NCBI GenBank assembly: GCA_036785705.1
Contig: JAWUZG010000014.1
Coordinates: forward strand, 434,001-498,000
Reading direction: 5' to 3'
Origin: Acanthornis magna
Taxonomy: Eukaryota > Chordata > Aves > Passeriformes > Acanthizidae
DNA length: 64,000 nt
Notes under the pieces: generated by a model
Seen by the model: the letters and a program-made list of their open reading frames with translations, nothing else
Told to the model about the DNA's origin: nothing
The model's database searches: none
Position numbers and translations under genes: made by a program
Shown here: positions 1 through 12,795 of the stretch, piece after piece
Layout of the letters: each line of letters opens with the position of its first letter
Numbering within the stretch: the first letter of the stretch is position 1

Positions 1-303
1 GCCCTGAAACTCCTCCCAGCCCCACGGCCAATCCTGGACCTCTCAAACCACCACACAGCTTCCCCTAGGATGCCTCAAATTCAGTCTGTGAGACATAAAT
101 GGCCCCAAGAGACACCGAAAGCCCTTTCCCATCTCCCCCAAGACCCACCCAATATCTCTCCAAGCCAAACAGCCCAGCCTGGACCCCAAAACTCCATCAC
201 AGCCCTAACCAAGCCCCGTCCCAGCACTACAAATGTCCCCAAGAACCACAAAACCTCCTCCCTATCCCCACTGAATCCCCCAAATGCCCCTCCCAGCCCC
301 CCA

Positions 304-512
304 TGACACTGACCAGGAGAGGTTGGTGGACAGGAACATGCACAGCTGGGAAGAGCTCAGGCACTTGAGTAGTGATTTGGGCACTTTGGGGGGCACATCC
401 CAAATGGGGAGACCCAGGCCAGCGACTGGGACAGACAACCGGAATTCCTGGAGAACAGATGGGCTCAGGTGGACACATTTTGCCAGCACAACTATGAGAT
501 CATGGCCCATTC
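304..512 (+). pseudogene. MHC class II beta exon 2 relic (unit 1)
   Basis: One frame reads like the second half of a class II beta-1 domain up to the segment LSSDLG. A neighbouring frame then carries the exon end, with WDRQPEFLEN-like and CxHNYE-like residues. The frame switch lies near 400-412, where the run AAATGGGGAGACC is one base short of keeping the frame. The first part of the exon and a usable 3' splice donor are not visible. In the family this exon makes the peptide-binding beta-1 domain of an antigen-presenting cell-surface heterodimer; this copy cannot. It lies tail-to-tail with the zinc-finger gene at 973-2,047, about 460 bases away. Confidence 0.75.
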
Positions 513-972
513 TGCCTGGCCTGTGCATCCCCAGAACACCCAAATCCCTCCATATATTACCCTGAACCCCAAATTCACCACTAAATCCCAGAAAAAAGGT
601 GCAGCTTTAGATCTCTTTGTTAAATTTCTTGATTTTTACCCCAATTTTGGTTGTTTTGAAAGGATGAAGAAGGAAATTATTTAGCTTGGAGAAGAACTCC
701 AAGATCATCCAGCATCGCTTGATGCCACCAGAAGAAATAATTGGACACAGCAGGTGAGATTTTTTAGGGTGTAACGTTAATAAATCAGCTCTACCAAATA
801 AATTTCTGATGTCAATCTGAGGACGTGGAAGCCACCAGCCAGGTGTCCTCCCAATGTTTGTCACAGGGAGTGTGGGTCACGAGGGCTCTGACCAATGTGG
901 GTCGTCCGAGGGGTGGCAAAGTTGGAGCAGCGCACAAAGCTCTTCCCACACTCAGCACTCGCAGGGCTTCCC
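513..972. other. Spacer between IIB relic and zinc-finger gene, with extra finger remnant
   Basis: No gene is seen. Bases 895-970, read on the minus strand, continue past the zinc-finger stop codon with a decayed finger (CGKSFVRCSNF, then no paired histidines). The rest is AT-rich sequence shared with 16,200-16,700 and 45,260-45,760. Confidence 0.55.
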
Positions 973-2047
973 TTACCGGTGGCTCCACTGGTGTTGGGTC
1001 AAGTGAGAGCTACTGGAGAAGCTCTTCCCACACTCGAGACACTCACAGGGCCTCTCCCCGGTGTGGATGCGCCGGTGCCTGATGAGGTGGGAGTTGTGCT
1101 TGAAGCCCTTCCTGCAGTTGAGGCAGCGGAAGGGCCTCTCCTCTGTGTGAATCCACTGGTGCATGAAGAGTTTTGAGCTGGTTGGAAACCTCTTCCCACA
1201 CTCAGAACACTCATAGGGCCTCTCCCCTGTGTGGATCCTCTGGTGGACCATCAGGCCGGAGCTCTGGCTGAAGCTCTTCCCACATTCCCCACACTCGTAA
1301 GGTGTCTCGCCAGTGTGGATGCGCTGGTGCCTGATGAGGGTGGAGTTGTGTTTGAAGCCCTTCCTGCACTCAGGGCAGCGGAAGGGCCTCTCCTCCATGT
1401 GAATCCGCTCATGCATGAGGAGGTTGGAGGTGGTCTGAAACCTCTTCCCACACACAGAACACTTGTAGGGCCTCTCCCCAGTATGGATCCTCTGGTGGCG
1501 GATCAGGTGGGATCTCTTGCGGAAGCCCTTCCCACATTCCCCACACTCGTAGGGCTTCTCCCCATCATGGAGCTGCTCAGGGACCACCAGGGCCAAGCTC
1601 TGGCTGAAGCTCCGGACGCCTTCCCGGCACAGGGTGGGTCTCTCCTCCTCAGAGCACCCTGGGCTGGGTTGGCAGCCCCTCCTTGTGCGGCATCTCTGGG
1701 GCTTTTCCTCCCTGTTGAATTCCTGTGTCATGGAGCCTCTCAAAACGGCCTCTTCCACCAGGTTCTGCCCCAAGGCTTTGTCCTCCCTGGTCTCCGTCTG
1801 CAGCTCATTGCCTGGGGAGGAAGGACAAGGAGAGGATGGGATTTGCCTCTGTGCCACAGGGAAGGGGAAGGACATTCCCCCAATCTGTCCCTGCAGGACA
1901 GCGTTGGCAGCGGGGTTGTCCTGCAGCCAGGGGCAATGCTCAGCTGGGACATGGAGCAGAAGACAGGGGGAAAGGGGCACTGACTTCCTCCTCACCTGCC
2001 TGCGTGTCCTGGGGCATCTTCCTCTTCCTCACGGCCTCCTTCTCCAT
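973..2047 (-). CDS. C2H2 zinc-finger protein, 7 fingers (unit 1)
   Basis: Two coding exons are inferred: 2047-1996 (ATG, 17 codons plus one base, starting [13 protein letters not shown]) and 1811-973, joined over a 184-base GT-AG intron that keeps frame (total 296 residues). A charged leader of about 75 residues ([16 protein letters not shown]...) carries no KRAB, SCAN or BTB domain. A degenerate finger ([13 protein letters not shown]) precedes seven complete C2H2 fingers. Linkers alternate between TGERPY and MEERPF/TEERPF. Such proteins are nuclear, sequence-specific DNA binders; targets are unknown. The TAA stop overlaps a GTAAGG donor-like sequence, and a decayed extra finger lies beyond it. 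The start is the ATG shared by units 2 and 4. An upstream non-coding exon is likely, because an AG acceptor (AAACCAG) lies 26 bases before the ATG. Confidence 0.85.
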
Positions 2048-3520
2048 CTGGCAAGGTTGGGGAATGGGAAGTCCTGGTTTGGGTAAAAAAGAGGTGTGAG
2101 TGCCTTGGGTTTGGGGTTCCTCATGCCCAGCTCCAGCTCTAGAAGTCACTGGGTGTTCTGTTTCTATAAAATCCTCCAAAAATCAAGAGTGACTCCAAAA
2201 AAAGCCTCCCAGGAGTTCCCCTTTCCCAGTCTCCTGTCTCTGGGGTGCTGGGGTTCCCCCTTCTCAAAGCTGCTGGGGCTCCCGTGGGTCCTGGGGATCC
2301 CCCTTCTCCAGGCTCCTGCTCAGGGATGCCATGCAGTTTCGGTGGTCCCAAGGGTCCCTTCTTCCCTGATGCTGCTTTGGCTCCCAGGGCTCCCAGGGTC
2401 CCCCTCTTCAGGCTCCCCCCACTCCAGGCACTCGGGGCTTCCCCCTCTCTCCGCCGCCCCTTTCAGCGTCACAGTGTCCCGGCCCTGCCTCATCTCCAGG
2501 CCCCCCCACCCCTCCAGGCTGCCGGGGGTCCCCCAGCTCCGCTATTGCCCCTCTCTGCTCTCTCCACTCCGGGAGGCCTGCGTTCCACTCCCCGGCTCTC
2601 CTGGGGATCCCCAAAACCAATGTCCTGTCCCACTAATACCAGGCAATTCCCACATGGACCCCCCCCCAATATTCCCTAAAGATTTAGAGTCCTGCAAGAT
2701 CCAAATTTTCCCTCCGATAAACAAAATATTTACCAGGGACATGCAATGATATCTGGGGCTCAATTCCAGAATCGGTGAGTTCCAAACACTCCTCCAGAAA
2801 AAAACAACCCTACTGAAGACACCCAGATAGATTAGGGGTGAGTTCCCCCACCCTGGTCACCTGTGGAATGCGGGGTGGGCAAAGATTCCAGAGCTGGGGG
2901 TGCTGCAGACACTGTAGTTGGTAAAACCTCATGGTTCCCCTGCTCCTCCTTTTCCTCCTCTTCCTCCTCTCTCCCTTCTCATCCTCCTGCTCCTCCTCTG
3001 CTCTCACCCCAGACCCTCCCTTCCCACCCTCCTCTGCCCCACGGCTGCTGCAGCAGAGGCTGCTGGGATTGGGGAACCCCCCAGTCAGCCCCAGGGATGG
3101 ACAGGGGGCTTGGGGACCCCCCAGTGCAGATCCACCTCCCCCAGAGCCCCAGGGAATTGCTCCGGGGATCAAGTGCTGGGGGACAGGGCTGGACCCCCAA
3201 GGAACCGCCCTTCTTCCGTCCCAACCCCACCTTTCCCTCCTCTCTCCTCCCCTTTCCCATCCTTCTCCCAATCCACACACCCCTCCCAACTCAATTTCCG
3301 TGTCCCATCCCCCTCCCACTCTCTTTGGGGGTCCCAGACCCCTCTTCTTCCCTACTGTTCTGCCCTTTCACCATCGTCCACTCAATCCCCAAGCCTCCTC
3401 TCCCATGATTGGTTTTGGGGCTTCCAGGCCCCTCCTGACCACTTTGGGGGTCCCAATCCCCATTTCGCTCAATTTGCGGTCCCAGCCCCCGCCCCCCTTC
3501 TCACCGCGCCCCCCGCTCAC
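2048..3520 (-). other. Conserved spacer between IIB exon 1 and zinc-finger gene (unit 1)
   Basis: No protein gene is supported. The stretch is shared with 13,704-15,200, 33,606-34,984, 42,641-44,097 and 61,143-62,657. It holds a purine/pyrimidine-rich tract (2,940-3,005), a short AG...GT-bounded segment just before it, and a block at 2,170-2,640 that stays recognisable in every unit. Long plus-strand reading frames here are low-complexity proline/serine translations. Confidence 0.5.
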
Positions 3521-3591
3521 CCCGCGGCCGGGGGCACTCCCAGCACCACCAGTGCCACCAGCACGGCCCCAGCTGCCCCCACACGGCCCAT
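3521..3591 (-). CDS. MHC class II beta exon 1 (signal peptide exon), orphan copy, unit 1
   Basis: ATG at 3591 opens 23 codons plus two bases (MGRVGAAGAVLV..., ending PPAAG) and stops at a GTGAGC splice donor. The hydrophobic core and small residues at the end fit a cleavable ER signal peptide, as encoded by exon 1 of class II beta genes. No beta-1, beta-2 or transmembrane exon follows on this strand; the next coding sequence downstream is the zinc-finger gene. The exon lies in a CpG-rich segment (3,485-3,900). The reading frame is intact, but without the other exons this is a gene fragment. Confidence 0.75.
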
Positions 3592-4489
3592 GCCCAGCGC
3601 CGGGCAGGTGCCCACAGCCCCAAAGCAGCCGCGCTCTGCCCTGGGGGGGTCCCCAAAGCGGCCCCGCCCCGCGCGGCACTGCGAGCACCAGGCCGGAGCA
3701 GTGCGGAGCGCGGGCGGGCGGCATCAGCCGTGCCCGGGCAGGGCCGGGCCCCGCGGGACAGCTCCCCCCGCACTCGGCCCCAACGGGACAGCGCCCAGCG
3801 GGGGGGCCCGGCCTGCCCGCCCCACACCTCCCCCTCCCCAAATTCCGCTCCCGGCGCCGCTGGGGCCCAGGGGAGCGCAGCTGGGCTCCAGAGCTGCCGG
3901 AGACACGTGTCCCCCGCTGCCAGTGCCACCCCCAAAGGATTAGGGGGTACCCCAAAACTCCCCCAGAGGTGGCCGATACCCCGCAAGCCCCTCACGAGTG
4001 GGGTCCCCCCGCCTTCATCACCCCCAACCTTCGGCTGCCTCATCCCAGGCCCCAGCCCACACATCCCCCTCCCCCACACTTCAGCCCACACCTCAATCCA
4101 CATCCCACCCTGCCCGGGCCCCAGCCCACCCCATCCCACTTCTCCCGCCAGCCGCCACTGAGACCCCCCCCAAAAACCCGCGTGCCGGGGACTCCCCAAT
4201 ATCCCCCCAGGGCCATTTGCGACTCACGTTAGGAGTCCTGCAAGATCCAAATATCCGCCCCCTCCCCCCCCCCGCAAAAAAATCAAACAAAGCCTCCCAG
4301 GATCAACCAAAGATATCTGGGGCTCGGTTCTGGAGTCCTACAAGGTCCAAAAATCCCTCCCTCCCAAAAAGAACCCCACGCACCGCACAAGATCTTTGGG
4401 GCGAGCTGCCCCTGCCCGGTCACCTGCGGGATGCGGGGGGCGATGCTCCCGGGGCCGAGGGCTGCGGACACACAGAGCGATGGACTCAC

Positions 4490-4640
4490 GTGGCAGCTCC
4501 TTTTGCTGCTTCTCTTTCTGCTCCACCCCCTTGATCCCTCCTCTTCCTCCCGCTTCCCTCCTCCATCTCTCCTCCCCACTTGGGCTTCCTCTTCCTCTGT
4601 CCTTTCTCCTCCTCTCCTGCTCCTCCTCCTCCTGTTCCTT
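4490..4640 (-). repeat. GA/CT-rich low-complexity tract
   Basis: Pyrimidine-rich on the plus strand, with long runs of CTCCT and TCCTC. Equivalent tracts lie at 12,590-12,720, 26,200-26,340 and 41,690-41,830, each next to a short AG/GT-bounded segment. Reading frames through it are glutamate/arginine or serine/leucine repeats, not proteins. Confidence 0.7.
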
Positions 4641-4859
4641 GGCATTCCCATCCCGGCTGTGTCTGACATCACCCCTGGGGCCGTCCTTTGCTGTGGAAAG
4701 CAGCAGGGCTGCAGGGGCAGCCGGGAATTTTGTTTTCTTAGTCTCTGGGCTGAAAGGAAGCGCTTTGAAATCCGCCATGGACAAGAAAGGAGAAATGGCA
4801 AGTGGTGGAAATGGACACCACTGTGGACTCCGTTTATCCCTCTGGATTGCAAAAGCTGA

Positions 4860-5666
<807 letters not shown>

Positions 5667-5699
5667 GGGAAGCCCTGCGAGTGCCCCAACTGGGAAGAG

Positions 5700-8104
5700 C
5701 TCCGTCCTTTGCTCCAACTTCATCACCCATCGGAGGAGCCACGTTGGGAAGACACCTGGCTGGTGGTCCTTTTATTTTGGCATGAGTTTTTTTTGATTCA
5801 TCTTCATGCCTTCAAAACACACAAAACTGGGATAAAAATTAACAAATTGATCAAAGACATCTAAAGCCTCCCTCTTTACTAGTGTTTGGGGGGAATCTGG
5901 GATTCAGATAAATATTTGGGAGTATTTGGGGGCTTTGGGGGTATTTGGTGTAGTTTTCTCCATTGCTTTGCACTCCTAAATACAAGAGGGATCAATCTGT
6001 TACTTCAAAACCACTCAGTGCCACTGAAACCTACTCAATGCCAGCCCAAAATTCCTGGATTCCACAGCCCCTGAGGGTGGAATGGGGTTGAAAGGGAATA
6101 TGGTGAAGTGGGATGCAGATCAGGAGGGGTGAGATGGGCATGGGGTGGGGCAGGATGGTTGGGATGGTACTATGAATGAATTCACAAGCTGAAATTTTAG
6201 CAACATCATATTGAACATTTATTTATAGAGCAAAGGCAAAAACAGCTGGACATTTAGCAGTTTTGCCAGAGGCACAATCCATTCATTTTACTGTGAACTT
6301 AAGTACTTTCTTTAATTGTTACATATTCATTAAGCCTAGAAGGAAATTTACACTTCACCCAACTCCCCCCCTCCGATCCTTGCCCCCTTCTGCTAGCACG
6401 GCGCCTGTCTTGGAGTCTCGGACCCTCTGGATTGCCTCAGAACTGAAGGCAGAAATCCTCCCATGGATGTTTCCTGAGTTCCAACTTAATTTGTAGGTGG
6501 CAGTTCCTTTGGGAGGTGTGAGTCAAGGTAACAGACTTCCTGGGATGCCTGTGGTTATCTTCTTTGTTTCTTTAACATGTCTTGATCCCTGGCTCTGTGG
6601 TTTATCAACTTAAAAGACATTTATTACCATGTATTTATTACTACATTTTCTAACATATTACAACTATTTTGAAGTTACAATTCACCCCAACCTTGTTTCT
6701 ACTTAATTATATTTTATCTTAACACTATTTTTTACACAGTACATTATCATTTGTGAATTTTAAATTCATATATGCGCAAGCCAGCGTTTATCATTCACTC
6801 ATTTATCACAAGGGGGTTTGGGAGGGGTGGAATGGGGGAAATAGGGTTTGGGAAGGGGTCCTTGAAGTCCAAGAGGGGTGGGATGGGTTGGGGTGTGGAC
6901 TGGGAGAGTGGGCCAGGGTCTGGAATAAGACAGCTGAAGGCGGGCGATGATGGAGGGAGGGGGAACTTGTTCCTGAGTGAGTTTTTGGGTATTCCACATT
7001 CCTGAAGGGGTTTTGGGGCAGCCCACATTTTGGAGGTGGTTTTGGGGTACTCCCCAGTTCTTGGGGGTTCATGAGAGCAGCTCCATGGAGCTCCATTGCT
7101 GGGGTGGTTGCCCTGGGCACGAGCTCTGAGCTGTACCCAGAGTCTGTTGCCTTGGTGCTGGAGAGCAGAGAAATGATGGATGGCCCCAAACGTCTGGAGT
7201 GTGTGTTTGGGGGGACAGGGCAAGTTCTGCGTAGGTGGGGCAGTCACTGCCCCACCCTCAGCCACTGCAGCCTCTGGTCCAGCCCCAAAGTGGCTGCCAA
7301 GCCCCTGGCACCCCAAAAACCCCACCTGTGAGAGGGACCAGAGCAGGTAAAGGCTGTGACACAGGTGTGACACTGACACGTCCCACGGCCCTGGAGCTCA
7401 CAGCAGCTGAGATGGCGCTGGATCCAAGACTGGGACTGTGGCTCCTTCCATGTTGCTTTAAATTTTGCCAAGTACCTCATCCTCTAATTTCAAATCTAAA
7501 GTTTTGAAAGGAGCTATACAAAGAATTTGGTATTTTGCTGAATTTTGTAGTTCTGTTTAAACTCTGTAACTTCATAGCTATAAGTTTAATTTTTTTTGCT
7601 CAGTTGCCTTCCTGTTAGTCTGTAACAGGAAACTGCTTGAGGGCAAAGAGAACCAGGGACTGGGAAGATCAGTGAAAACTGCACACCTGTGGTCCAGTTA
7701 CAAGGACCTGCACTCCCCGGAACACTAAATCAAGGAAATAAGAGGAAGTTAGGACAGTGCCTAACTAAAGAGGAATGCCAGGGCCTCACAGCAATAAGAT
7801 AAGAGAGCCTTAAGTCAGCACGTGTGACCTGGGCACGCGTCAAGAGCCACAACATGGAACTGACCCCCAAAAGGGGCTGTGGCTCTGGACAATGGACAGT
7901 GCATGTGGATGAGGTACGGAGTGGGCAGGACTTTGGGGGGGAATTCAGGAAGTCTCGTAGTGTAAAGGATCCAGAAACGTGTGAGAAAACTGCCGAGATG
8001 GTTGTGTGCAAGGCGGGTCCCCCTGGGATAAAGGAATGCTTTCTTAATAGTGTCACACTGTTCAGTCGATCTGTGTGAATCAGAACGATATTTTATAGAC
8101 CAGC
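5700..8104. other. Left-arm stretch without a recognised gene
   Basis: Bases 5,890-6,770 are AT-rich with nothing recognised. Bases 6,810-7,055 (plus) are a diverged copy of the G-rich sequence that lies upstream of IIB exon 1 in the cassettes (compare 13,060-13,285). Bases 7,060-8,100 hold open frames that recur in the other arm but match no family I know. The paired copy is 22,811-25,000. Confidence 0.5.
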
Positions 8105-9171
8105 TGTGTTGGTTTTGCTTAGCCCAGTCTTACTAATGAATGGGTGGGTGGGCACAAAGATGGCTCCTGTGTGTTCTGTGTGAATATTCTGAAAGTTTTT
8201 ACCATGTCCAGCTTAGCTGATCTCTGGTGGTTCTGAAGATGATGGACATGCTGCTGGCCATGTCTGGGCCAATTAGAGATGTTAGTTATGCCTCTGTGGA
8301 AACATATTTAAGAAGAAATCAAAACAATGTGAACACGTGCTTCTTTTTAGCCAGAGAAGGAGGAGGAGGTGAGAATATGTGAGAGAAAACAACATGGAGA
8401 CACCAAGGTCAGTGGAGAAGGTGGGGGAGGAGGTGCTCCAGGCGCCAGAGCTGAAAACCCTCTGCCAGCCATGGTGAAGACCATGGTGAAGCAGATTGTT
8501 GTCCCCCTGCAGCCCATAGAGTCCACGAGGGGCACAGAGATCCACCCACAGCCCATGGGGAGTTGCCCACACCAGAGCAGGTGGATGCCTGGAGGAAAGT
8601 GTGATCCAGTGGGAGTCCCAGAAGAAAGAAAGGCCTTGCTCCTGGGGTGGAACAGCCTGGCCTCAGAGGTCTGCAGCCTGTGGATGAGGGACTCATGTTG
8701 CAGCAGATTCGGGCAGGCTGCTGCTCCTGAGATTTGGACGCACACCAAAGAAGTTCACAGAGGAATGTCTCCCGTGGAGGGACCCCATGGAAACATAGAG
8801 GACTCCTCTCCCTGAGCAGCCGAAGAAAACCTCTGTCATGGACTGACCAAGCCCCCATACCCTGTCCCCCTGTGCTGCTGGTGGGCAGGAGGGAAAGGGA
8901 GTGAGTGGAAAAACAGTGCCTTAAGGAGTTACTTTTACTTCTCATTTGCCACCTCTGACTCTGTTAAGTTAGTAATAAATCACTTTGCAACTTTTAAGTT
9001 TCAATGTACTTTTCCCTCAGTACATCCTCCCCCAGTTACTTAACTCATAAGCCCTTTGTGTCTGTGTGCTAACTTTTATTTGTCTCTCCCCTGCACAGCT
9101 GTGGCAGGAGAGAGCAGAGAGCGCAGAGGTCATAGGTGCCTGGCATTTGGCTAGGGTCAAACCACGGCACA
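8105..9171 (+). mobile_element. Solo LTR of an ERVL-like bird family (left arm)
   Basis: About 1.07 kb, starting TGTGTTGGTTTTGC and ending CCACGGCACA, so the ends form the TG...CA inverted termini of an LTR. It has a TATA-like ATATTTAAG near 8,303 and an AATAAA signal at 8,974-8,979. The middle carries short diverged repeats around 'GGTGGATGCCTGGAGGA' and 'CCCGTGGAGGGACCCCA', a pattern I associate with abundant avian LTRs; the family name is not certain. No internal retroviral genes adjoin it. No target-site duplication is obvious. Confidence 0.6.
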
Positions 9172-10430
9172 GAGTCAGGCATCCTGAGCCCATGGCATTG
9201 GTGCCATCGTGAGAGAGAGACTCTGATGGGACACGAGCCCTGGGCTGCAGCTGCTGTCCCTCTCCTCCATGCAGGCACCTTCAAGACGACTCGTGCACGA
9301 GCTTTGAAATGAAATCCTGGACTTGCTTGGAACAAAGGAAGAAGCAGCAGGTGTTGAAGCAAAGCAGGCAGTTGTGGCGCAGGTTCAGGGCTGGAGGGAA
9401 GCACTTTGGTGTCTGCTGAGAAGATGGCCTGGTTCACAGGCACAGGCTTTGCTGCTAGAGGATCCTGCTTTGCTCTTGCTGGAGGTGATTCCCTAGCAGC
9501 AGTGCATGGCCCTGCATTTTTCCTGCATCAAGTCTTGTGGACCTGTGGCAACAAGTCTGTCCTGTGTCCCTGTGACAGCAGAAAAGGGCGGGACACTTCT
9601 GCTTCCAGCACTTCCCTGGGCTGCTCCTTCAGGATGCTGGCACCATCATCAGAGACACAGAACAGCTTCTCCTCCCAGAGTTATCCCTCCCCCCTGCACT
9701 TCCCCAGGTGATTCCCTCAATGTTCACTGGGGAACCTCCCTGTTTGTGGCTCATTGCTGTGCTCAGCAGGCACCCAGTTGTGTTTGGACAGGAGCTGCCA
9801 CAGCCACACACACAGCAACTGGAGCACTGAATACCAGAGGCTGGGCAGATTCTTTTTATTCCTAAGTGCAAGAAAGACAGTCAGGAAGGCCCAAGGAAAC
9901 TTGACAGTGTCTCTGTGGAATCTCTCTGTCCTGTGAAACTCAGCAGCTGATGGTGTTCTTGTGCTCCTGCTAATCTCTTCCATGAAAAAGAATCATTCCA
10001 GGAAGGTGCAACATCATCTGGCAGATCCCAAGCATTGCCACCAGTTGCTGCAGGTGCTCCTGCCAACAGCCACCTGCAGGAAGGAGCACAGACACCAATG
10101 CACCAATGTTGGCTTTGGCTGCCCTGTGGCAGAGAAGCACCCCCGGGGGCACAGGTCTCTGGGCCAAGAGATGGCACCGGCACTGCCAGGGCTCGGGGGT
10201 GGCAGGTCTGCTTCGGCAGGGACTGTGCCACACCTGCTGATTTCAGTGCTCCCCGGGCCCCAGGGGTCAGAGCAGCATTGGTGCCCTGGCCCACACGTTC
10301 CCTGTCTGTGTCACACCTGTCATGTTCCACTCATAAGCGGATGTGTGATGGTTCATTTCAGCTATTATCTTGGTGTGCAAAAAAAAAAAGAATGTAAAGG
10401 AAAAAATAATTCAACAAGTCACGGGAGTTA
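9172..10430. other. Left-arm stretch of unknown origin
   Basis: Several open frames of 80-156 residues on both strands recur in the right arm (20,490-21,740). None has a motif I recognise, and the paired frames keep similar peptides only because the DNA itself is conserved. Confidence 0.4.
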
Positions 10431-11575
10431 AATTTAAATCTAAACAGGAACTTTATTAATTTTGCCCATAAAGTGGCTTGCGATAGAAAGAGAGGGAATA
10501 AAGGAAAAGATAGGGAGGAAAGGGAGGAAAAGGGGGTTTATAGCTACCACCATGGGCGCACAGATGTCCAGCATCTCTGGAGGGTCCTGGTCCAGAAGGT
10601 GTTCCTCTGCCTCTGTCTTCGATCAATGTGATTTTGTGGGAATTGCAGATACGAGTCCCGAACCAAGTGCTACATCGTTAGTAATTTTTCAGCTATTTCG
10701 TCCTCCTTTTTTGGAGCTGCCTCCTACGATTTTGACAAAAGCAGCAGTCTGCATATCTCTATCTCACTGCTTTCTTCTACCACTTTTTAAGGCATCCTGC
10801 ACCACCCTCCAGGCATTCGTCAAAGACTTGGCAGATCCACAGTCTCGGGAAGCAGAGTTAAAGATAAGTTGTTCCGCTCGCTCCCAGATCGTCGCAGCAA
10901 AGGCATTTCTAGAGGCAATCTCTAAGCTCAGGCTCCTGTGCCACAGCAGCAGGGCCCTCAACAAGGCCCTCCATGCAAACAGCACAGTCTTTTCCTGGTT
11001 TAGACTAATGATACCCATTTTTCTTGGCTGTTCCCCAGCGGCTCACCTGTCTTCCAGGTTTCCAAATGTCCGGTCTGGACCTGAGCGATATCCTTCGCTC
11101 TTATGCTTCGCTGGGGCTCCGTCTCCAGCCGCGCACACTGCTCTCGGCAATTTGCTTCTCTGCCGTATCTCAGCGATTCGCCGATCGCTACCCGAAGCTG
11201 TTGCTGTATCACATCGGAGTCAGCAGCTGTCACTGTCGAGACGGTCATGACAAGTAAAAAGTTCACCACAACAGCTTCTTAGTCAGAGAAAAGGAACAAG
11301 TAAGTCTTTATTTTCCAAAGCCTTTTTATATTATTTCTAACATTCATGTCACACATCCATTGGCTCTCAGTTCATCACCCACAATGTCATTGGCTACCTA
11401 CAGTTAGAACAACATCTTGCAATAACACCACCTGCGAGTCTCTTATTATCATTGTTTATGGATTCCTGCTTGTTTTGAGCTAGAGAGGAATAGTGCGAAC
11501 TGGACAAACAGGCCTCTCCCATGGGAAAGAAGTTCTTACGAGATGCCTGCAGTTCCCACAGTGTGTGACATCACA
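10431..11575 (-). mobile_element. Degenerate ERV: LTR plus gag-like piece (left arm)
   Basis: Read on the minus strand, a likely LTR starts near 11,575 (TGTGGGAACTGC), has a TATA-like ATATAAAAAGG and an AATAAA, and runs to about 11,260. Downstream, an 84-residue frame at 10,764-11,018 resembles a retroviral matrix region: Trp-rich, amphipathic, with WERAEQLIF and a terminal WRVVQDALKSG. The element ends near 10,440 with a second AATAAA. No pol or env is seen. The reversed twin is at 19,345-20,490. Confidence 0.5.
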
Positions 11576-11579
11576 GAGC

Positions 11580-11720
11580 AGGTTGTGATGTCACAGAGCA
11601 GGCTGTGAGGAAAACGGGACATAAAGCAGGTTCTGTCACCCTCAGATGTCACAAAGCAGGCTCTGTGAAGTCCCAGATTTGGCTGTGACATCACAGGGGC
11701 TGTGTGAGGTCACTGGGGAG
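11580..11720. repeat. TGATGTCA/TGACATCA-rich minisatellite (short copy)
   Basis: Tandem copies of about 20-30 bases contain TGTGATGTCACAGAGCAGG. The core is a near-palindromic CRE-like octamer. Related arrays lie at 19,200-19,345, 40,380-40,720 and 48,262-48,790, always at the outer side of the shared inverted flank. Confidence 0.65.
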
Positions 11721-12404
11721 GTCACTCTGCCCCAGCTCCCCCTCACAGCTCCCCCAGAGAAATCCAACGCTGTTCATGCACAGCAGGGTCCCCTGTCCCC
11801 CCGGGTCCCCCCCTGCCCCACGGCGCCACAGCCTCCCCCAGAGGATGTTCCACGAGATCGAGTCCCAGAGCCTGACACGGGGACGGGGGGGACGGGGCTG
11901 TGGGGGTGGGACAGGGACCCCCCGGCAATGTCCCTGTGTCCCCCAGGGTGAGAGCCTGGGCCAGGGCTCCTTCACCCTCTTACAAATGAGGGTTTGAGAG
12001 CGCTTAAAAAATCCCCAGCAAGGGATCAGCAAAAACCAGATTTAATATTAAGCAACAGCACAACAAAGTTCCTTGGCAAGAGTCACTCTGCTCCTGACTG
12101 GACAGTTCAGGCACACCAAAGAAACAAAGCAACAACAAAACCAACCAAATCCAGTCAGTCAAACTAGAAATGAACTGAGACCTGGACCTCTTTGTGTGCG
12201 TCTGTGTGTGTTTAGGTGTGTGTGACAAAAGGACAGTGAGGGCAAGGATAAAAGGAATACGGCCTAAAAGGATAACAGGCCTCAAATTTAAGAGTACTGA
12301 ACTTATATTTTAACCATAACATACCTTAAACTTAACAATTTAGCAAAATAGCAGAACTTAAGAGTATTTAATCTAACTCACTATATACATATGTGTAAAA
12401 CAAT

Positions 12405-12495
12405 ATATAAATATAAATGTAAACATAAACATAAATATAAATATAAATATAAATATAAATATAAATATAAATATAAATATAAATATAAATATAAT
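12405..12495. repeat. (TAAATA)n microsatellite
   Basis: A 6-base repeat, mostly ATAAAT units, at the junction between the left arm and unit 2. The equivalent position before unit 4 (41,450-41,587) holds a TA-rich microsatellite instead. Confidence 0.9.
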
Positions 12496-12757
12496 CCTTC
12501 CCTAAGGAGCAGAGAGTGCTGACAGAGCACAGGATGCTCTGCTGAGCACGGGATGGCCCCAGGGCTGATATCAGAAAACGCCGGAGTTGGAGTTCCAAAG
12601 GAGAGGAAGAGGAGGGGCAGAGGAGCATGAAGAGGCGGGTGGGGAGGAGAGATGGAGGTGGGGAAGCGGGAGGAAGAGAAGGGATCAAGGGGGTGGAGCA
12701 GAAAGAGAAGCAGGAAAAGGAGCTGCCAGGTGCGTCCATCGCTCTGTGTGTCCGCAG

Positions 12758-12795
12758 CCCTCGGCCCCGGGAGCATCGCCCCCCGCATCCCGCAG
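12758..12795 (+). other. Short segment with canonical AG/GT borders (possible microexon)
   Basis: TGTCCGCAG precedes and GTGACC follows a 38-base segment beginning CCCTCGGCCCCGGG. A similar 41-base segment at 14,333-14,373 has the same borders (TCTGCAG before, GTGACC after). Equivalents occur in every unit, in the right arm and in unit 1. They may be a IIB tail exon or a non-coding exon; no frame is favoured. Confidence 0.35.

Larger units (their letters stand above)
1..4690 (-). repeat. Cassette unit 1 (IIB exon 1 - zinc finger - IIB exon 2 relic)
   Basis: Read on the minus strand, this block has the same order of parts as the blocks near 12.5-17.4 kb, 41.6-46.5 kb and 63.5-59.4 kb: a GA-rich tract, a short AG/GT-bounded segment, IIB exon 1, a second GA-rich tract, a two-exon C2H2 gene, then a IIB exon 2 relic on the opposite strand. 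The window starts inside the unit. The outer end merges at 3,721 into the left arm of the large inverted repeat. Recognition rests on matching landmarks in order and spacing; edges are approximate. Confidence 0.8.

Noticed and set aside
1231..1983. 250-residue plus-strand frame rich in [10 protein letters not shown] repeats (also 59,952-61,061 and 44,162-44,998)
   Set aside because: Exact antisense of zinc-finger arrays; the repeat is the reverse complement of the TGERPYEC finger period.
2810..4534. Long proline/serine-rich plus-strand frames (up to 433 residues)
   Set aside because: They lie antisense to IIB exon 1 and its flank, recur wherever that GC-rich DNA recurs, have no start context or domain, and reflect composition (few A/T stops).
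9069..10431. Candidate host gene exons in the inverted arms
   Set aside because: Frames are shared by both arms, but both strands are equally open and no motif was recognised. Kept only as an unassigned stretch.
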